Shown here in pieces: positions 33,502 to 41,349 of a stretch of DNA of 64,000 bases. The first letter of the stretch is position 1; every line of letters starts with the position of its first letter. The notes below the pieces were generated by a model. It had not been told where the DNA came from. It did no database searches and was given only the letters and a program-made list of their open reading frames with translations. The stretch spans positions 1 through 64,000 of the forward strand of contig DWWE01000043.1 of the NCBI GenBank assembly GCA_019119835.1, read 5' to 3'. A program made the translations under genes and the position numbers. This DNA is from Candidatus Gemmiger stercoravium. Its GTDB lineage: Bacteria > Bacillota > Clostridia > Oscillospirales > Ruminococcaceae.

Positions 33502-35406
33502 TTACTTCATCAGTTCGCAGACCAGCTGGGCGTAAGCCACGGGATCTTCCAGCGGCAGGCCCTCGATCAGCAGCGCCTGGTCATACAGAAGCTCGCTGTA
33601 TTTGCTGACCTTGTCGCTGTCGCCGGCCTTTTGGGCGGCCTGCAGCGCGGCGAACACCGGGTGACCGGGGTTGAGCTCCAGCACCTTGGTGCTCTCCATG
33701 CCGGCCTCGTTGCCGGGCATCTTGCGCAGCACCTTCTCCATCTCCATGGACAGCCCGCCCTCGCTGGACAGCGACACCGGGTGATCCTTCAGGGTGGGGT
33801 TGGCCTTGACCTCCTTGATCTTGCCGTTCAGCGCGGTCTTGATCGCCTCAAACAGATCCTTGTTCTCGGCGGCGGTCTCCTCGGCGGCCTTCTTTTCCTC
33901 CTCGGTTTCCAGGCCCAGGTCGCCGGCGTTGATGTTCTTGAACTCCTTCTCCTTGTAATCGCGCATGATCTGCAGGCAGAATTCGTCCACATCCTCGGTG
34001 CACAGCAGCAGGTCGTAGCCCTTGCTCAGCACCAGCTGGGCGTTGGGCAGTTTGCCCAGGCGGGCGGCCTCGTCGCCGGCGGCGTAGTAGATGAATTTCT
34101 GGTCCTCGGGCATCTTCTCGATGTACTCATCCAGCGTGACGAGCTTCTGCTCCTTGGCCGAGTAGAACATCACCAGGTCGGCCAGCAGGTCCTTGTGCAT
34201 CCCGTAGTCGCCGTAGATGCCGAACTTGATCTGACGGCCGAACGCCTTCCAGAAGGTCTCGTACTTCTCCCGGTCGTTGACCAGCATCGCGTGCAGCTCG
34301 TTCTTGATCTTCTTTTCCAGGCTGTTGCGGATCAGCCGCAGCTGGCTGTCCTTCTGCAGCGTCTCACGGCTGATGTTCAGGCTCAGATCCTCGCTGTCCA
34401 CCACGCCCTTGATAAAGCTGAAGTAGTCGGGCAGCAGGTCGGCGCACTTTTCCATGATCAGCACGCCGGAAGCGTACAGCGCCAGGCCCTTCTCATACTC
34501 TTTGGTATAGTAGTCATAGGGGGTGCGGCCGGGCACAAAGAGCAGCGCCGTGTAGGTGGCGGTGCCCTCGGTGCGGGAGGTGATGACCCGCAGCGGATCG
34601 GTGAAGTCGGTGAAGCGGTTCTTGTAGAACTCGCTGTAATCCTCCTCCTTCACATCCTTCTTGTCCCGCTTCCAGATGGGCACCATGCTGTTCAGCGTTT
34701 CCAGCTCGGTGTAGGTCTCATACTCGGGCTTGTAGTCCTCGCCGGCGTCCTCGGGTTTGGGCTTCTGGCGGCTCTTCTGGCGGTACATCGTGATGGGGTA
34801 GCGCACATAGTCGCTGTACTTTTTGACAAGGCCGGCCAGGGTGTATTCGTCCAGATACTGGCTGTACTCCTCGTTGTCGGCATCCTCCTTGATGACCATG
34901 ATCACGTCTGTGCCGGGGGTCTGCTTGTCGGCGGGGGAGAGGGTGTAGCCCTCCACACCCTTGGACTCCCACTGCCAGGCTTCGTCGCTGCCCACCGCCC
35001 GGGAGATGACCGTCACTTTGGACGCCACCATGAAGGCCGAGTAGAAGCCCACGCCGAACTGGCCGATGATGTCGATGTTGTCGCTCTGGTTTTCCTGCTT
35101 GAAGTCCAGGCTGCCCGACTTGGCGATGGTGCCCAGGTTCTTTTCCAGCTCCTCCTTGGTCATGCCGATGCCGTTGTCCGACACGGTCAGGGTGCGGGTG
35201 TCCTTGTCGGCCGCGATGTGGATGGTCAGATCAGACTTGCTCACCCCCAGCGAGGTGTCGGTCAGACTCTTGAAATACAGCTTGTCGCAGGCGTCCGATG
35301 CGTTGGAGATCAGTTCCCGCAGGAAGATCTCCCGGTTTGTATAGATCGAGTTGATCATCAGGTCCAGCAGCTTTTTGCTCTCTGCTTTGAATTGACGGAT
35401 AGCCAT
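33502..35406 (-). CDS. htpG: Chaperone protein HtpG (bacterial Hsp90)
   Basis: 634 residues, full length. N-terminal GHKL ATPase with IFLRELISNASDACDK, SDNGIGM and GQFGVGFYSAF, a middle domain with the ATP-contacting arginine region (GVVDSEDLSLNISRE), and a C-terminal dimerisation domain. ATP-driven protein folding and repair under heat stress. Transcription is from a promoter overlapped by a CIRCE operator, so HrcA control is expected. Confidence 0.98.
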   Translation of the reverse strand: MAIRQFKAESKKLLDLMINSIYTNREIFLRELISNASDACDKLYFKSLTDTSLGVSKSDLTIHIAADKDTRTLTVSDNGIGMTKEELEKNLGTIAKSGSLDFKQENQSDNIDIIGQFGVGFYSAFMVASKVTVISRAVGSDEAWQWESKGVEGYTLSPADKQTPGTDVIMVIKEDADNEEYSQYLDEYTLAGLVKKYSDYVRYPITMYRQKSRQKPKPEDAGEDYKPEYETYTELETLNSMVPIWKRDKKDVKEEDYSEFYKNRFTDFTDPLRVITSRTEGTATYTALLFVPGRTPYDYYTKEYEKGLALYASGVLIMEKCADLLPDYFSFIKGVVDSEDLSLNISRETLQKDSQLRLIRNSLEKKIKNELHAMLVNDREKYETFWKAFGRQIKFGIYGDYGMHKDLLADLVMFYSAKEQKLVTLDEYIEKMPEDQKFIYYAAGDEAARLGKLPNAQLVLSKGYDLLLCTEDVDEFCLQIMRDYKEKEFKNINAGDLGLETEEEKKAAEETAAENKDLFEAIKTALNGKIKEVKANPTLKDHPVSLSSEGGLSMEMEKVLRKMPGNEAGMESTKVLELNPGHPVFAALQAAQKAGDSDKVSKYSELLYDQALLIEGLPLEDPVAYAQLVCELMK

Positions 35407-35443
35407 AAAATCCCAACCTCGTTTTCGTGGATGAATTTGATAT

Positions 35444-35470
35444 TTAGCACTCTCGTGCTTTAAGTGCTAA
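35444..35470. promoter_or_regulatory. CIRCE operator (HrcA binding site) of htpG
   Basis: TTAGCACTC-N9-AAGTGCTAA matches the CIRCE consensus TTAGCACTC-N9-GAGTGCTAA with one changed base and exact 9-bp spacing. It lies just downstream of the htpG -10, where a repressor would block transcription. Confidence 0.92.
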
Positions 35471-35484
35471 AAGTAGTTTAGCAC
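35464..35484. repeat. Second dyad sharing a CIRCE half-site
   Basis: GTGCTAAA-AGTAG-TTTAGCAC, 8-bp perfect arms. Its left arm is the right half-site of CIRCE, giving three regularly arranged TTAGCAC-type half-sites across the -10 region. Confidence 0.75.
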
Positions 35485-35503
35485 CATCCGCCCCAAAGTG
35501 CAA
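35475..35503 (-). promoter_or_regulatory. Promoter of htpG
   Basis: Minus-strand TTGCAC (35498-35503), a 17-bp spacer and TAAACT (35475-35480). The -10 lies inside the second dyad. Confidence 0.82.
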
Positions 35504-35554
35504 GACCCTGACCCCCTTTTAACAAAAAATTCAAAAAGGGGCGGTGGTTCCCCC

Positions 35555-35583
35555 TTTTCAAACCCGGCGGTTTGCGGTATGCT
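35555..35583 (+). promoter_or_regulatory. Probable promoter of the redox protein-esterase-dehydrogenase operon
   Basis: TTTTCA (35555-35560), a 17-bp spacer and TATGCT (35578-35583), about 125 bp before the first ATG. A CCCCTTTT/AAAAGGGG-type hairpin lies at ~35512-35541. Confidence 0.5.
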
Positions 35584-35706
35584 AATCTTGGTGCGGATCG
35601 AAAATGCCCCGGCGCGGCGGCCGTGCGACGGCGCGCCGGGCGGCCGGGGCTTCGGCCTTTGCGCGGCCGGCCGCACCCGGATTCTTGCAGCAAGGGAAGT
35701 GTCAGT

Positions 35707-36192
35707 ATGTCCATCCATGGCGACAGAGCCTACGCCGCCTTTCTGGAAGGGTGCAACTGCGCCCAGTCGGTGGCGGTGGCCTTTGCCCCGGAACTGGGGC
35801 TGACCCGGGACCAAGTGCTCCGCCTGGCCTCGGGGTTCGGCGCCGGTTTCGGCCGTATGCGGGAGGTCTGCGGCGCCTTCAGCGGCATCACGCTGGTGCT
35901 GGGGGCGCTGTACGGCAACACCGACCCGGCGGGGAAGACCGCCACCTACGCCCGCGTGCAGGAGCTGGCCGCCCGCTATCAGGCAAACAACGGCGGCAAC
36001 AGCCTGGTCTGCCGGGAACTGCTGGGCCTGCAGAAGGCCGAGGGCAGCCCGGTGGCCAGCCCCCGCACCGCCGAATACTACAAAAAGCGCCCCTGCCCCC
36101 AGCTGGTGCGGCTGGCGGCCGACCTGCTGGACGCCTACATCACCGAAAACCCACCCCCGGAACACAAGGAGGACCCCCATGCAGCTGTATGA
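35707..36192 (+). CDS. C_GCAxxG_C_C-type redox-active protein
   Basis: 161 residues. The N-terminus has GCNCAQSV, followed by FGAGFGRMREVCGAFSG and a later conserved cysteine (KKRPC), the pattern that names this family. These small cytoplasmic proteins are thought to use their cysteines in redox or metal chemistry; no reaction is established. Start ATG 35707 follows AAGGGAAG. Its 3' end overlaps the esterase start by 14 bp, so translation is coupled. Confidence 0.88.
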   Translation: MSIHGDRAYAAFLEGCNCAQSVAVAFAPELGLTRDQVLRLASGFGAGFGRMREVCGAFSGITLVLGALYGNTDPAGKTATYARVQELAARYQANNGGNSLVCRELLGLQKAEGSPVASPRTAEYYKKRPCPQLVRLAADLLDAYITENPPPEHKEDPHAAV

Positions 36193-37000
36193 GACCACCC
36201 TGCCCGGCGGCGCCTGGCTGCGCGGCTGGGTGCGGGACGCCACCGAGTCCATGCCCGATTTCAACGTCCGCCCGGCGGTGCTGGTGCTGCCCGGCGGCGG
36301 GTACGCCCACTGCAGCGTGCGGGAGGGCGACCCGGTGGCCGCCCGTTTCCTGGCGGCGGGGTACCAGGTGTTCCTTTTGAACTATACGGTGGCCGAAGAC
36401 CCCGCCCGGGCCCCGTTGGGCTATGCCCCGCTGACCGATGTGGCCCGGGCGCTGCTGCACCTGCGCCGCCATGCCGCCGCGCTGCGGCTGGACCCGGCCC
36501 GGGTCGCGGTCTGCGGGTTTTCGGCCGGCGGGCACCTGGCGGCCTGCTCGGCGCTGCTGGCCGGCGACGTGCAGGACCGGCTGGACCTGCGGGACGGCGA
36601 GACGATCCGGGACGCCCGGCCCGACGCGGTGCTGCTCAGCTACCCGGTCATCACCACCGGCCCGCTGACCCACCCGGGCTCGGCGGACAACCTGGCCCTG
36701 GGCGACCCGGCCCTGCGTGCCCGGTTCAGCCTGGAAGACCGGGTGGCCGACGCGCCCGACCTGCCGCCCTTCTTCCTCTGGCATACGGTGGCCGACGAGC
36801 TGGTCCCGGTGGAAAACAGCCTGATGCTGGCCCGGGCGCTGCAGCGGCGGGGCGCCTGCTACGAACTGCACATCTTCCCGGGCGGGGCCCACGGCAGCAG
36901 CCTCTGCACCCGGGAGGTGGGGTGCCCCAACGCCCACAACCGCGTCTGGATGGAGCTGGCGCTGAATTGGCTGGCCGATGTGTTTGACTATCACCTGTAA
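36179..37000 (+). CDS. Alpha/beta-hydrolase esterase (acetyl-xylan-esterase/BD-FAE-like)
   Basis: 273 residues. Oxyanion block VLPGGGYAHCS, nucleophile elbow GFSAGGHLA (Ser), the acid in TVADELVPVENS and the catalytic His in PGGAHGSS. Similar enzymes deacetylate plant polysaccharides or other carboxylic esters; no signal peptide, so it acts inside the cell. It overlaps the preceding gene and is 15 bp from the dehydrogenase. Confidence 0.9.
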   Translation: MQLYETTLPGGAWLRGWVRDATESMPDFNVRPAVLVLPGGGYAHCSVREGDPVAARFLAAGYQVFLLNYTVAEDPARAPLGYAPLTDVARALLHLRRHAAALRLDPARVAVCGFSAGGHLAACSALLAGDVQDRLDLRDGETIRDARPDAVLLSYPVITTGPLTHPGSADNLALGDPALRARFSLEDRVADAPDLPPFFLWHTVADELVPVENSLMLARALQRRGACYELHIFPGGAHGSSLCTREVGCPNAHNRVWMELALNWLADVFDYHL

Positions 37001-37015
37001 GGGGGAACATCTACC

Positions 37016-38002
37016 GTGAAGATCTTTTTCTACACGCTGCGCCCGTTTGACGAGCTGGACTACTGCGAGCGCTTCAAGCAGCAGTACGGCATCGACTATG
37101 CCTGGACCACCGAGGCCCCCAACCCCGGCAACCTCCACCTGGCCGACGGCTGCGACGCCGTCAGCACCAACCCCTGCGAGATCCGCCCCGAATACCTCGA
37201 GACCTTCGCCCGGGGCGGCGTGCGGTACCTGCCCTGCCGCAGCATCGGCTACGACCACATCCCGCTCAACGCCGCCAGGCAGCTGGGGCTGCGGGTCTCC
37301 CACAGCCACTACCCGCCCGAGGGGGTGGCCAACTACACCATCATGCTGATGCTGATGGCCACCCGCAAAATGAACCAGATCATGCTGCGGGCCGCCGCCC
37401 AGGACTACTCTCTCCAGGGTAAGATGGGGCGGGATCTGTCCGACTGCACGGTGGGGGTCATCGGCGCCGGCAAGATCGGCCGCACCGTGCTGCGCCACCT
37501 GGCCGGCTTCGGCTGCCGGCTGCTGGCCTACGACCTGTATCCGCAGCCCGAGGCGGGGGTGAAGGCGGAGTATGTGGACCTGGACACCCTCTACGCCCAA
37601 AGCGACGTGATCACCCTGCACCTGAACGCCACGCCGGAAAACCACCATCTGATCGACGCCGCAGCCATCGCCCGCATGAAGGACGGGGTGCTGCTCATCA
37701 ACACGGCCCGGGGCACCCTCATCGACCCGGACGCCCTGGTCCGCGGGCTGGAATCCGGCAAGATCGGCGGCGCCGGCCTGGATGTGGTGGAGGACGAGAC
37801 CGGCATCTGCTACTACAACCGCTGCGGCGAGGCGCTGAACAACCGGGAGCTGGCGCTGCTGCGCAGCTTCCCCAACGTGATTGTCAGCCCCCACACCGCC
37901 TTTTATACCGATGTGAACGTGGCCAGCATGGTCAAAAGCGTGTTCGAGGCGGTGGACCATTTTGCCGCCGGCGTCCCCGAACCCAACGAAGTCCGGCTGT
38001 AA
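37016..38002 (+). CDS. D-isomer-specific 2-hydroxyacid dehydrogenase (D-lactate dehydrogenase/VanH-like)
   Basis: 328 residues. Substrate domain with RSIGYDHIPL, NAD-binding GVIGAGKIGRTVL, and the catalytic Arg-Glu-His set in NTARG, VVEDETG and SPHTAFYTD. Likely interconverts pyruvate or a related 2-oxoacid and a D-2-hydroxyacid. Starts at GTG 37016 after AAGGGGG. The VanH resemblance does not imply glycopeptide resistance because no VanA or VanX gene is nearby. Confidence 0.92.
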   Translation: MKIFFYTLRPFDELDYCERFKQQYGIDYAWTTEAPNPGNLHLADGCDAVSTNPCEIRPEYLETFARGGVRYLPCRSIGYDHIPLNAARQLGLRVSHSHYPPEGVANYTIMLMLMATRKMNQIMLRAAAQDYSLQGKMGRDLSDCTVGVIGAGKIGRTVLRHLAGFGCRLLAYDLYPQPEAGVKAEYVDLDTLYAQSDVITLHLNATPENHHLIDAAAIARMKDGVLLINTARGTLIDPDALVRGLESGKIGGAGLDVVEDETGICYYNRCGEALNNRELALLRSFPNVIVSPHTAFYTDVNVASMVKSVFEAVDHFAAGVPEPNEVRL

Positions 38003-38060
38003 GGGCACCGACCCTTTGCGGGAATCCCCGGGGCGGCGCCCCGGACACCCTGAAGCCCTG

Positions 38061-38112
38061 AAAAAAGAAAAACGGCTGCGCACCTGCCCGGCAAGGGGGT
38101 GCGCAGCCGTTT
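38061..38112. terminator. Bidirectional terminator
   Basis: 15-bp stem (38070-38084 with 38098-38112). On the minus strand it runs into a strong T-rich tract (complement of AAAAAAGAAAAA). Confidence 0.85.
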
Positions 38113-38156
38113 CGCTGTCTGTGTTTGTCTGTCTGTTTGTCCGGCCGCCCGGGGCT

Positions 38157-38903
38157 TCAGCAGATGAAGAACCCGCCCCGGCCGCAGCAGCAGATGCTGC
38201 ACAGGTTGCAGACCATCAGGTACAGCCAGGCCTGCAGACAAAAGTTGCCCTGCTGCATCCGGGAGCCCGGCTGGGTGTAGGCCTGCTGGTAGGTCGTGTA
38301 GCTGCGGCTGGGGTTCTGCAGCCGGTCCAGCAGGCGCTGGTATTCGTAGTTGTTGGGCTCCATCTCCACGGCGGTGCGGGCTTCGGCCTGGGCGCGGATG
38401 TTGTTGCCCAGCCCGGAGCTGGCCAGCGCCGCATAATAATGCCACCGGGCGGTGCGCTGGCCGGTGGGAATGCCGTTGAGCACGTTCATCGCCTCGGTGT
38501 AATAGCCGTTGCGGATGTAGTTGTTGGCGGCCTGCATCTCGGGGCTTTCCCGCCCGGTGTTGCTGCGGGTCTCGTACCCGCCGAAGCCGAAGGGGTCAAA
38601 CCCGAAGCCGAACCCGAACGGGTCCTGGTACTGCCGGCCCTGGCCGGAGTACCCGCCCTGACCGCCGTACCCGCCGGCGGAACCGCCCGCCCCCGGGCCG
38701 TAGCTCTGGCGGGCGCCGCCGCCGGCCCGTTCCCGCATGATCTCGCTGTAGGCCGCCTGCACTTCCTTGAACTTGTCCTCGCAGGTGGGGTCGTCCGGGT
38801 GCAGGTCGGGGTGGTACTGCTTGCATTTCTGCCGGTAGGCTTTCTTGATGGTCTCTTCATCGGCGCCGGGCTGGATGCCCAATACGCTGTATGGATCGGT
38901 CAT
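38157..38903 (-). CDS. DnaJ-domain protein with cysteine-rich C-terminus
   Basis: 248 residues. J domain at ~1-66 with the HPD tripeptide (YHPDLHPDD), then a Gly/Tyr/Gln-rich linker at ~70-125, a TPR-like helical segment at ~130-200, and a hydrophobic tail with CNLCSICCCGRGGFFIC at the end. It is not a full DnaJ: there is no zinc-finger or substrate domain. The tail suggests membrane or metal-cluster attachment. Start ATG 38903 overlaps the stop of the DUF5685 gene by 4 bp. Confidence 0.88.
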   Translation of the reverse strand: MTDPYSVLGIQPGADEETIKKAYRQKCKQYHPDLHPDDPTCEDKFKEVQAAYSEIMRERAGGGARQSYGPGAGGSAGGYGGQGGYSGQGRQYQDPFGFGFGFDPFGFGGYETRSNTGRESPEMQAANNYIRNGYYTEAMNVLNGIPTGQRTARWHYYAALASSGLGNNIRAQAEARTAVEMEPNNYEYQRLLDRLQNPSRSYTTYQQAYTQPGSRMQQGNFCLQAWLYLMVCNLCSICCCGRGGFFIC

Positions 38904-39781
38904 TCGCTTTGCGTCCCCTTCCTTGGTTTGCCGGGCTTGCTGCGCACTGCCTTCAGCAGCGAATACTTGCACCACACCCCGGCATAGATCGTATTGTGGA
39001 CCAGCTGCCCTTCGGGGGTGTCTTTCAAAACAGGCAGCAGGGAAAAATTCTCGGCGCACAGCGCCATCTGCTGGGTCAGCAGTTCATGGCATCTGGCCTC
39101 GTACCCGGCCTTGTCCGGGCCGAAGGCTTCGGCGGTGGCGGCCAGGGCGTTGAACCGCCCGCGCCGCCGGTCTTTTTCCAGGTCGTCGTAGGCGTCCATC
39201 AGGTAGATGAACCCGCCCAGCCCCCGGCCCATCCGGTCCAGCGGGGCGGCGAACACATCCTCCCGGTACTGCAGCACCGCGCCCAGCAGCCCGCCGAAGC
39301 AGCCGCACAGGGCGTCCAGGTCGGTGCAGCCGGCGCTTTCCAGCCGGTCCAGCTCCGCGAGCTTCTGCCGCACGGCATCGCACTGGCGGGGCCAGCGCCG
39401 GCGGATCGCCGCCAGGTGCCCTTCCAGCTGTTCGGCCGCCCGGCGGCTGATCCCCCGGCGGTCGTCCTGCCAGTCATCCAGGTAGTTGTAGTAGGCCAGC
39501 AGCACCGTCATGTCGGCGGCATACTGCAGGCAGGGGTTGTCGGCCCGGGGACGGGGTTTCAGCGGGTGCGGCGCACACCGCCCCGAGGAAAAGCCGGTGG
39601 GCGGGTCGTACAGGGCGCTGAGCAGCAGCGCCGCAAAGGTCATATCGTAGGAAAGCGCCATCCGTGCGGCCAGGCCGTATTCCCGGCCCAGCAGCCGGCA
39701 CAGCCCGCAGTAGTAAGCCTGGTAGCGGTCCATGGCCGCATCGTCCAGACCCTTGCGATAGATCGTAACATATCCGAACAC
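38900..39781 (-). CDS. DUF5685-family protein
   Basis: 293 residues, helical, no signal peptide. Function unknown. Two aspartate-rich motifs are striking: YLDDWQDD at ~100-107 and DAYDDLEKD at ~196-204, about 95 residues apart, reminiscent of the metal-diphosphate sites of all-helical prenyl synthases such as squalene/phytoene synthases. A cysteine cluster near the N-terminus (YYCGLCRLLG) is also conserved-looking. It overlaps the DnaJ gene and follows the zinc-ribbon gene by 29 bp. Confidence 0.75.
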   Translation of the reverse strand: MFGYVTIYRKGLDDAAMDRYQAYYCGLCRLLGREYGLAARMALSYDMTFAALLLSALYDPPTGFSSGRCAPHPLKPRPRADNPCLQYAADMTVLLAYYNYLDDWQDDRRGISRRAAEQLEGHLAAIRRRWPRQCDAVRQKLAELDRLESAGCTDLDALCGCFGGLLGAVLQYREDVFAAPLDRMGRGLGGFIYLMDAYDDLEKDRRRGRFNALAATAEAFGPDKAGYEARCHELLTQQMALCAENFSLLPVLKDTPEGQLVHNTIYAGVWCKYSLLKAVRSKPGKPRKGTQSE

Positions 39782-39810
39782 GCAGCGTCAACCTTTCGGA
39801 GGGGCGGCCC

Positions 39811-40212
39811 TCAGCTTTTTTTGATAAAGGTGGTCCCGCATTTGGGGCAGGTGATCGAGATTCGCCCCCGCCCGCGGGGCACCCGCAGCTGCTGGCGGCA
39901 GTGGGGGCAGCGGAAATACCGGTAGACCTTGCGCTGGTCGAACCGGGTCTTGGCGCTGCCGAACCGCTGCTGCACCGCGTACCGCTTTTCCAGGAACCAG
40001 CGGTTCTCCGCGCTGCGCCGGGCGATGTTGCGGCTGAAGATGCGGAAATAGCTGTAGATCAGCGCCGCCCAGCCCAGCCAGCCCAGCAGACGCAGCGGCC
40101 CGGGCAGAAACAGCCCGAGGATCACCAGGATCAGGGCCGCCGTGGACAGGAACTGGCTGAACGGGTCCACCCCGTACCGCCCGGACATAAAACGCTGGAA
40201 CCAAGCTTTCAT
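39811..40212 (-). CDS. Small membrane protein with C-terminal zinc ribbon
   Basis: 133 residues. Two closely spaced transmembrane helices (~22-55), a basic linker, then a zinc ribbon CPHCRQQL...CPKCGTTF at the C-terminus. Start ATG 40212 is 9 bp after AAAGGATGG; ATG 40224 sits inside that SD. First gene of a three-gene unit with DUF5685 and DnaJ-like genes. Function unknown. Confidence 0.78.
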   Translation of the reverse strand: MKAWFQRFMSGRYGVDPFSQFLSTAALILVILGLFLPGPLRLLGWLGWAALIYSYFRIFSRNIARRSAENRWFLEKRYAVQQRFGSAKTRFDQRKVYRYFRCPHCRQQLRVPRGRGRISITCPKCGTTFIKKS

Positions 40213-40457
40213 GAAGAACGCCATCCTTTAACGAAAATTGACTCGATTTGTAAACCGAAACACAGTATGCCACAAATTTATGGTTAAATCGTGAACAGGA
40301 AGGAAACAGAATCTAAACAACTTGGCCGCTGTATCCCGGCGTGCCGGGCTGAACGGCGGCGCGGTGCGGGCGGAAGGTCATGGCCGGCCGCCCGGCAAAG
40401 GGCTGCCAGGTGGGGCCCGCCGCCCGCGCTTTTTCGCCCGGCGGGGCAGGGGAGCTT

Positions 40458-40487
40458 TTGGCGGAATCGGCGGAATTGTTGTATAAT
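40458..40487 (+). promoter_or_regulatory. Promoter of the OGG-type glycosylase gene
   Basis: TTGGCG (40458-40463), an 18-bp spacer and TATAAT (40482-40487), 31 bp before the ATG. The rest of the gap 40213-40457 shows no gene. Confidence 0.72.
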
Positions 40488-40518
40488 GGAAGAAAACTCC
40501 GCAAAGGGGACCTGCGCC

Positions 40519-41328
40519 ATGTACAACGCCCTGCTTTCCGATTTTTCCCCCGCTGCCATTGCCGCAAGCGGTCAGTGCTTCCGTATGCGGGAGACCGCGG
40601 CCGGCTGGTCGCTGATCGCCGGCGGCCGGTATCTGGAGATCCGGCCCGGCGATACGCCGGACGCCTTTGTGTTTTCCTGCACCCGGGCGGAGTTCGACGC
40701 CTTCTGGCGGGCTTATTTTGACCTGGATACCGACTATGCGCCCTTCCGGGCCCGCTGCCTCAAACGGGACGCCTACCTGCAGGCGGCCTGCCGCTACGGC
40801 GCCGGGCTGCGCATTCTGCGCCAGGACCCCTGGGAGATGCTCGTCAGCTTCATCATCTCCCAGCGCAAAAGCATCCCGGCCATCCGCCGCGCCGTCGAGG
40901 AACTCTGCCGGGCCTGCGGCGCCCCCCTCGACCCGGGGCAGGCGGAGCGCCGGGCTTTCCCCGCCCCGGCGGCGCTGGTGTGCGCCGGGCCGGACCGGCT
41001 GGCGGAATGCGGGCTCGGCTACCGGGCCGGCTATGTCTATGACGCGGCCTGCCGCGTTCACAGCGGCGAACTGGACCTGGCGGCGCTGGCCGACCGGCCC
41101 ACCGATCAACTGCGGGAAGCATTGATGGAAGTCCGCGGCGTGGGCATCAAGGTGGCACAGTGCGTGGCGCTCTTCGGCTACCACCGGCTGGAGGCTCTGC
41201 CGGTGGATGTGTGGGTGGACCGCATCCTCAAACAGCATTACCCCGGCGGGTTCCCCCGCCGGTATGCCCCCTGCGCCGGGGTGCTGCAGCAGTATCTTTT
41301 CTACTACGCCCGCTGCGGCGAAGGCTGA
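40519..41328 (+). CDS. 8-oxoguanine DNA glycosylase (OGG1-type, HhH-GPD)
   Basis: 269 residues. N-terminal OGG-N domain at ~1-90 and a helix-hairpin-helix/GPD core. The catalytic Lys is in MEVRGVGIKVAQC and the catalytic Asp in LPVDVWVDR, in the OGG1 arrangement. It excises oxidised guanine and nicks the abasic site. The region facing the opposite base reads ISQRKSI where human OGG1 has NNN. Start ATG 40519 has AAAGGGGA 7 bp upstream. Confidence 0.88.
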   Translation: MYNALLSDFSPAAIAASGQCFRMRETAAGWSLIAGGRYLEIRPGDTPDAFVFSCTRAEFDAFWRAYFDLDTDYAPFRARCLKRDAYLQAACRYGAGLRILRQDPWEMLVSFIISQRKSIPAIRRAVEELCRACGAPLDPGQAERRAFPAPAALVCAGPDRLAECGLGYRAGYVYDAACRVHSGELDLAALADRPTDQLREALMEVRGVGIKVAQCVALFGYHRLEALPVDVWVDRILKQHYPGGFPRRYAPCAGVLQQYLFYYARCGEG

Positions 41329-41349
41329 CGCGGCGCCGGGCCCGCCCGC

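Noticed and set aside
37016-38002. vanH glycopeptide-resistance gene
   Set aside because: No D-Ala-D-Lac ligase, VanX or VanRS context; ordinary 2-hydroxyacid dehydrogenases share the same motifs.
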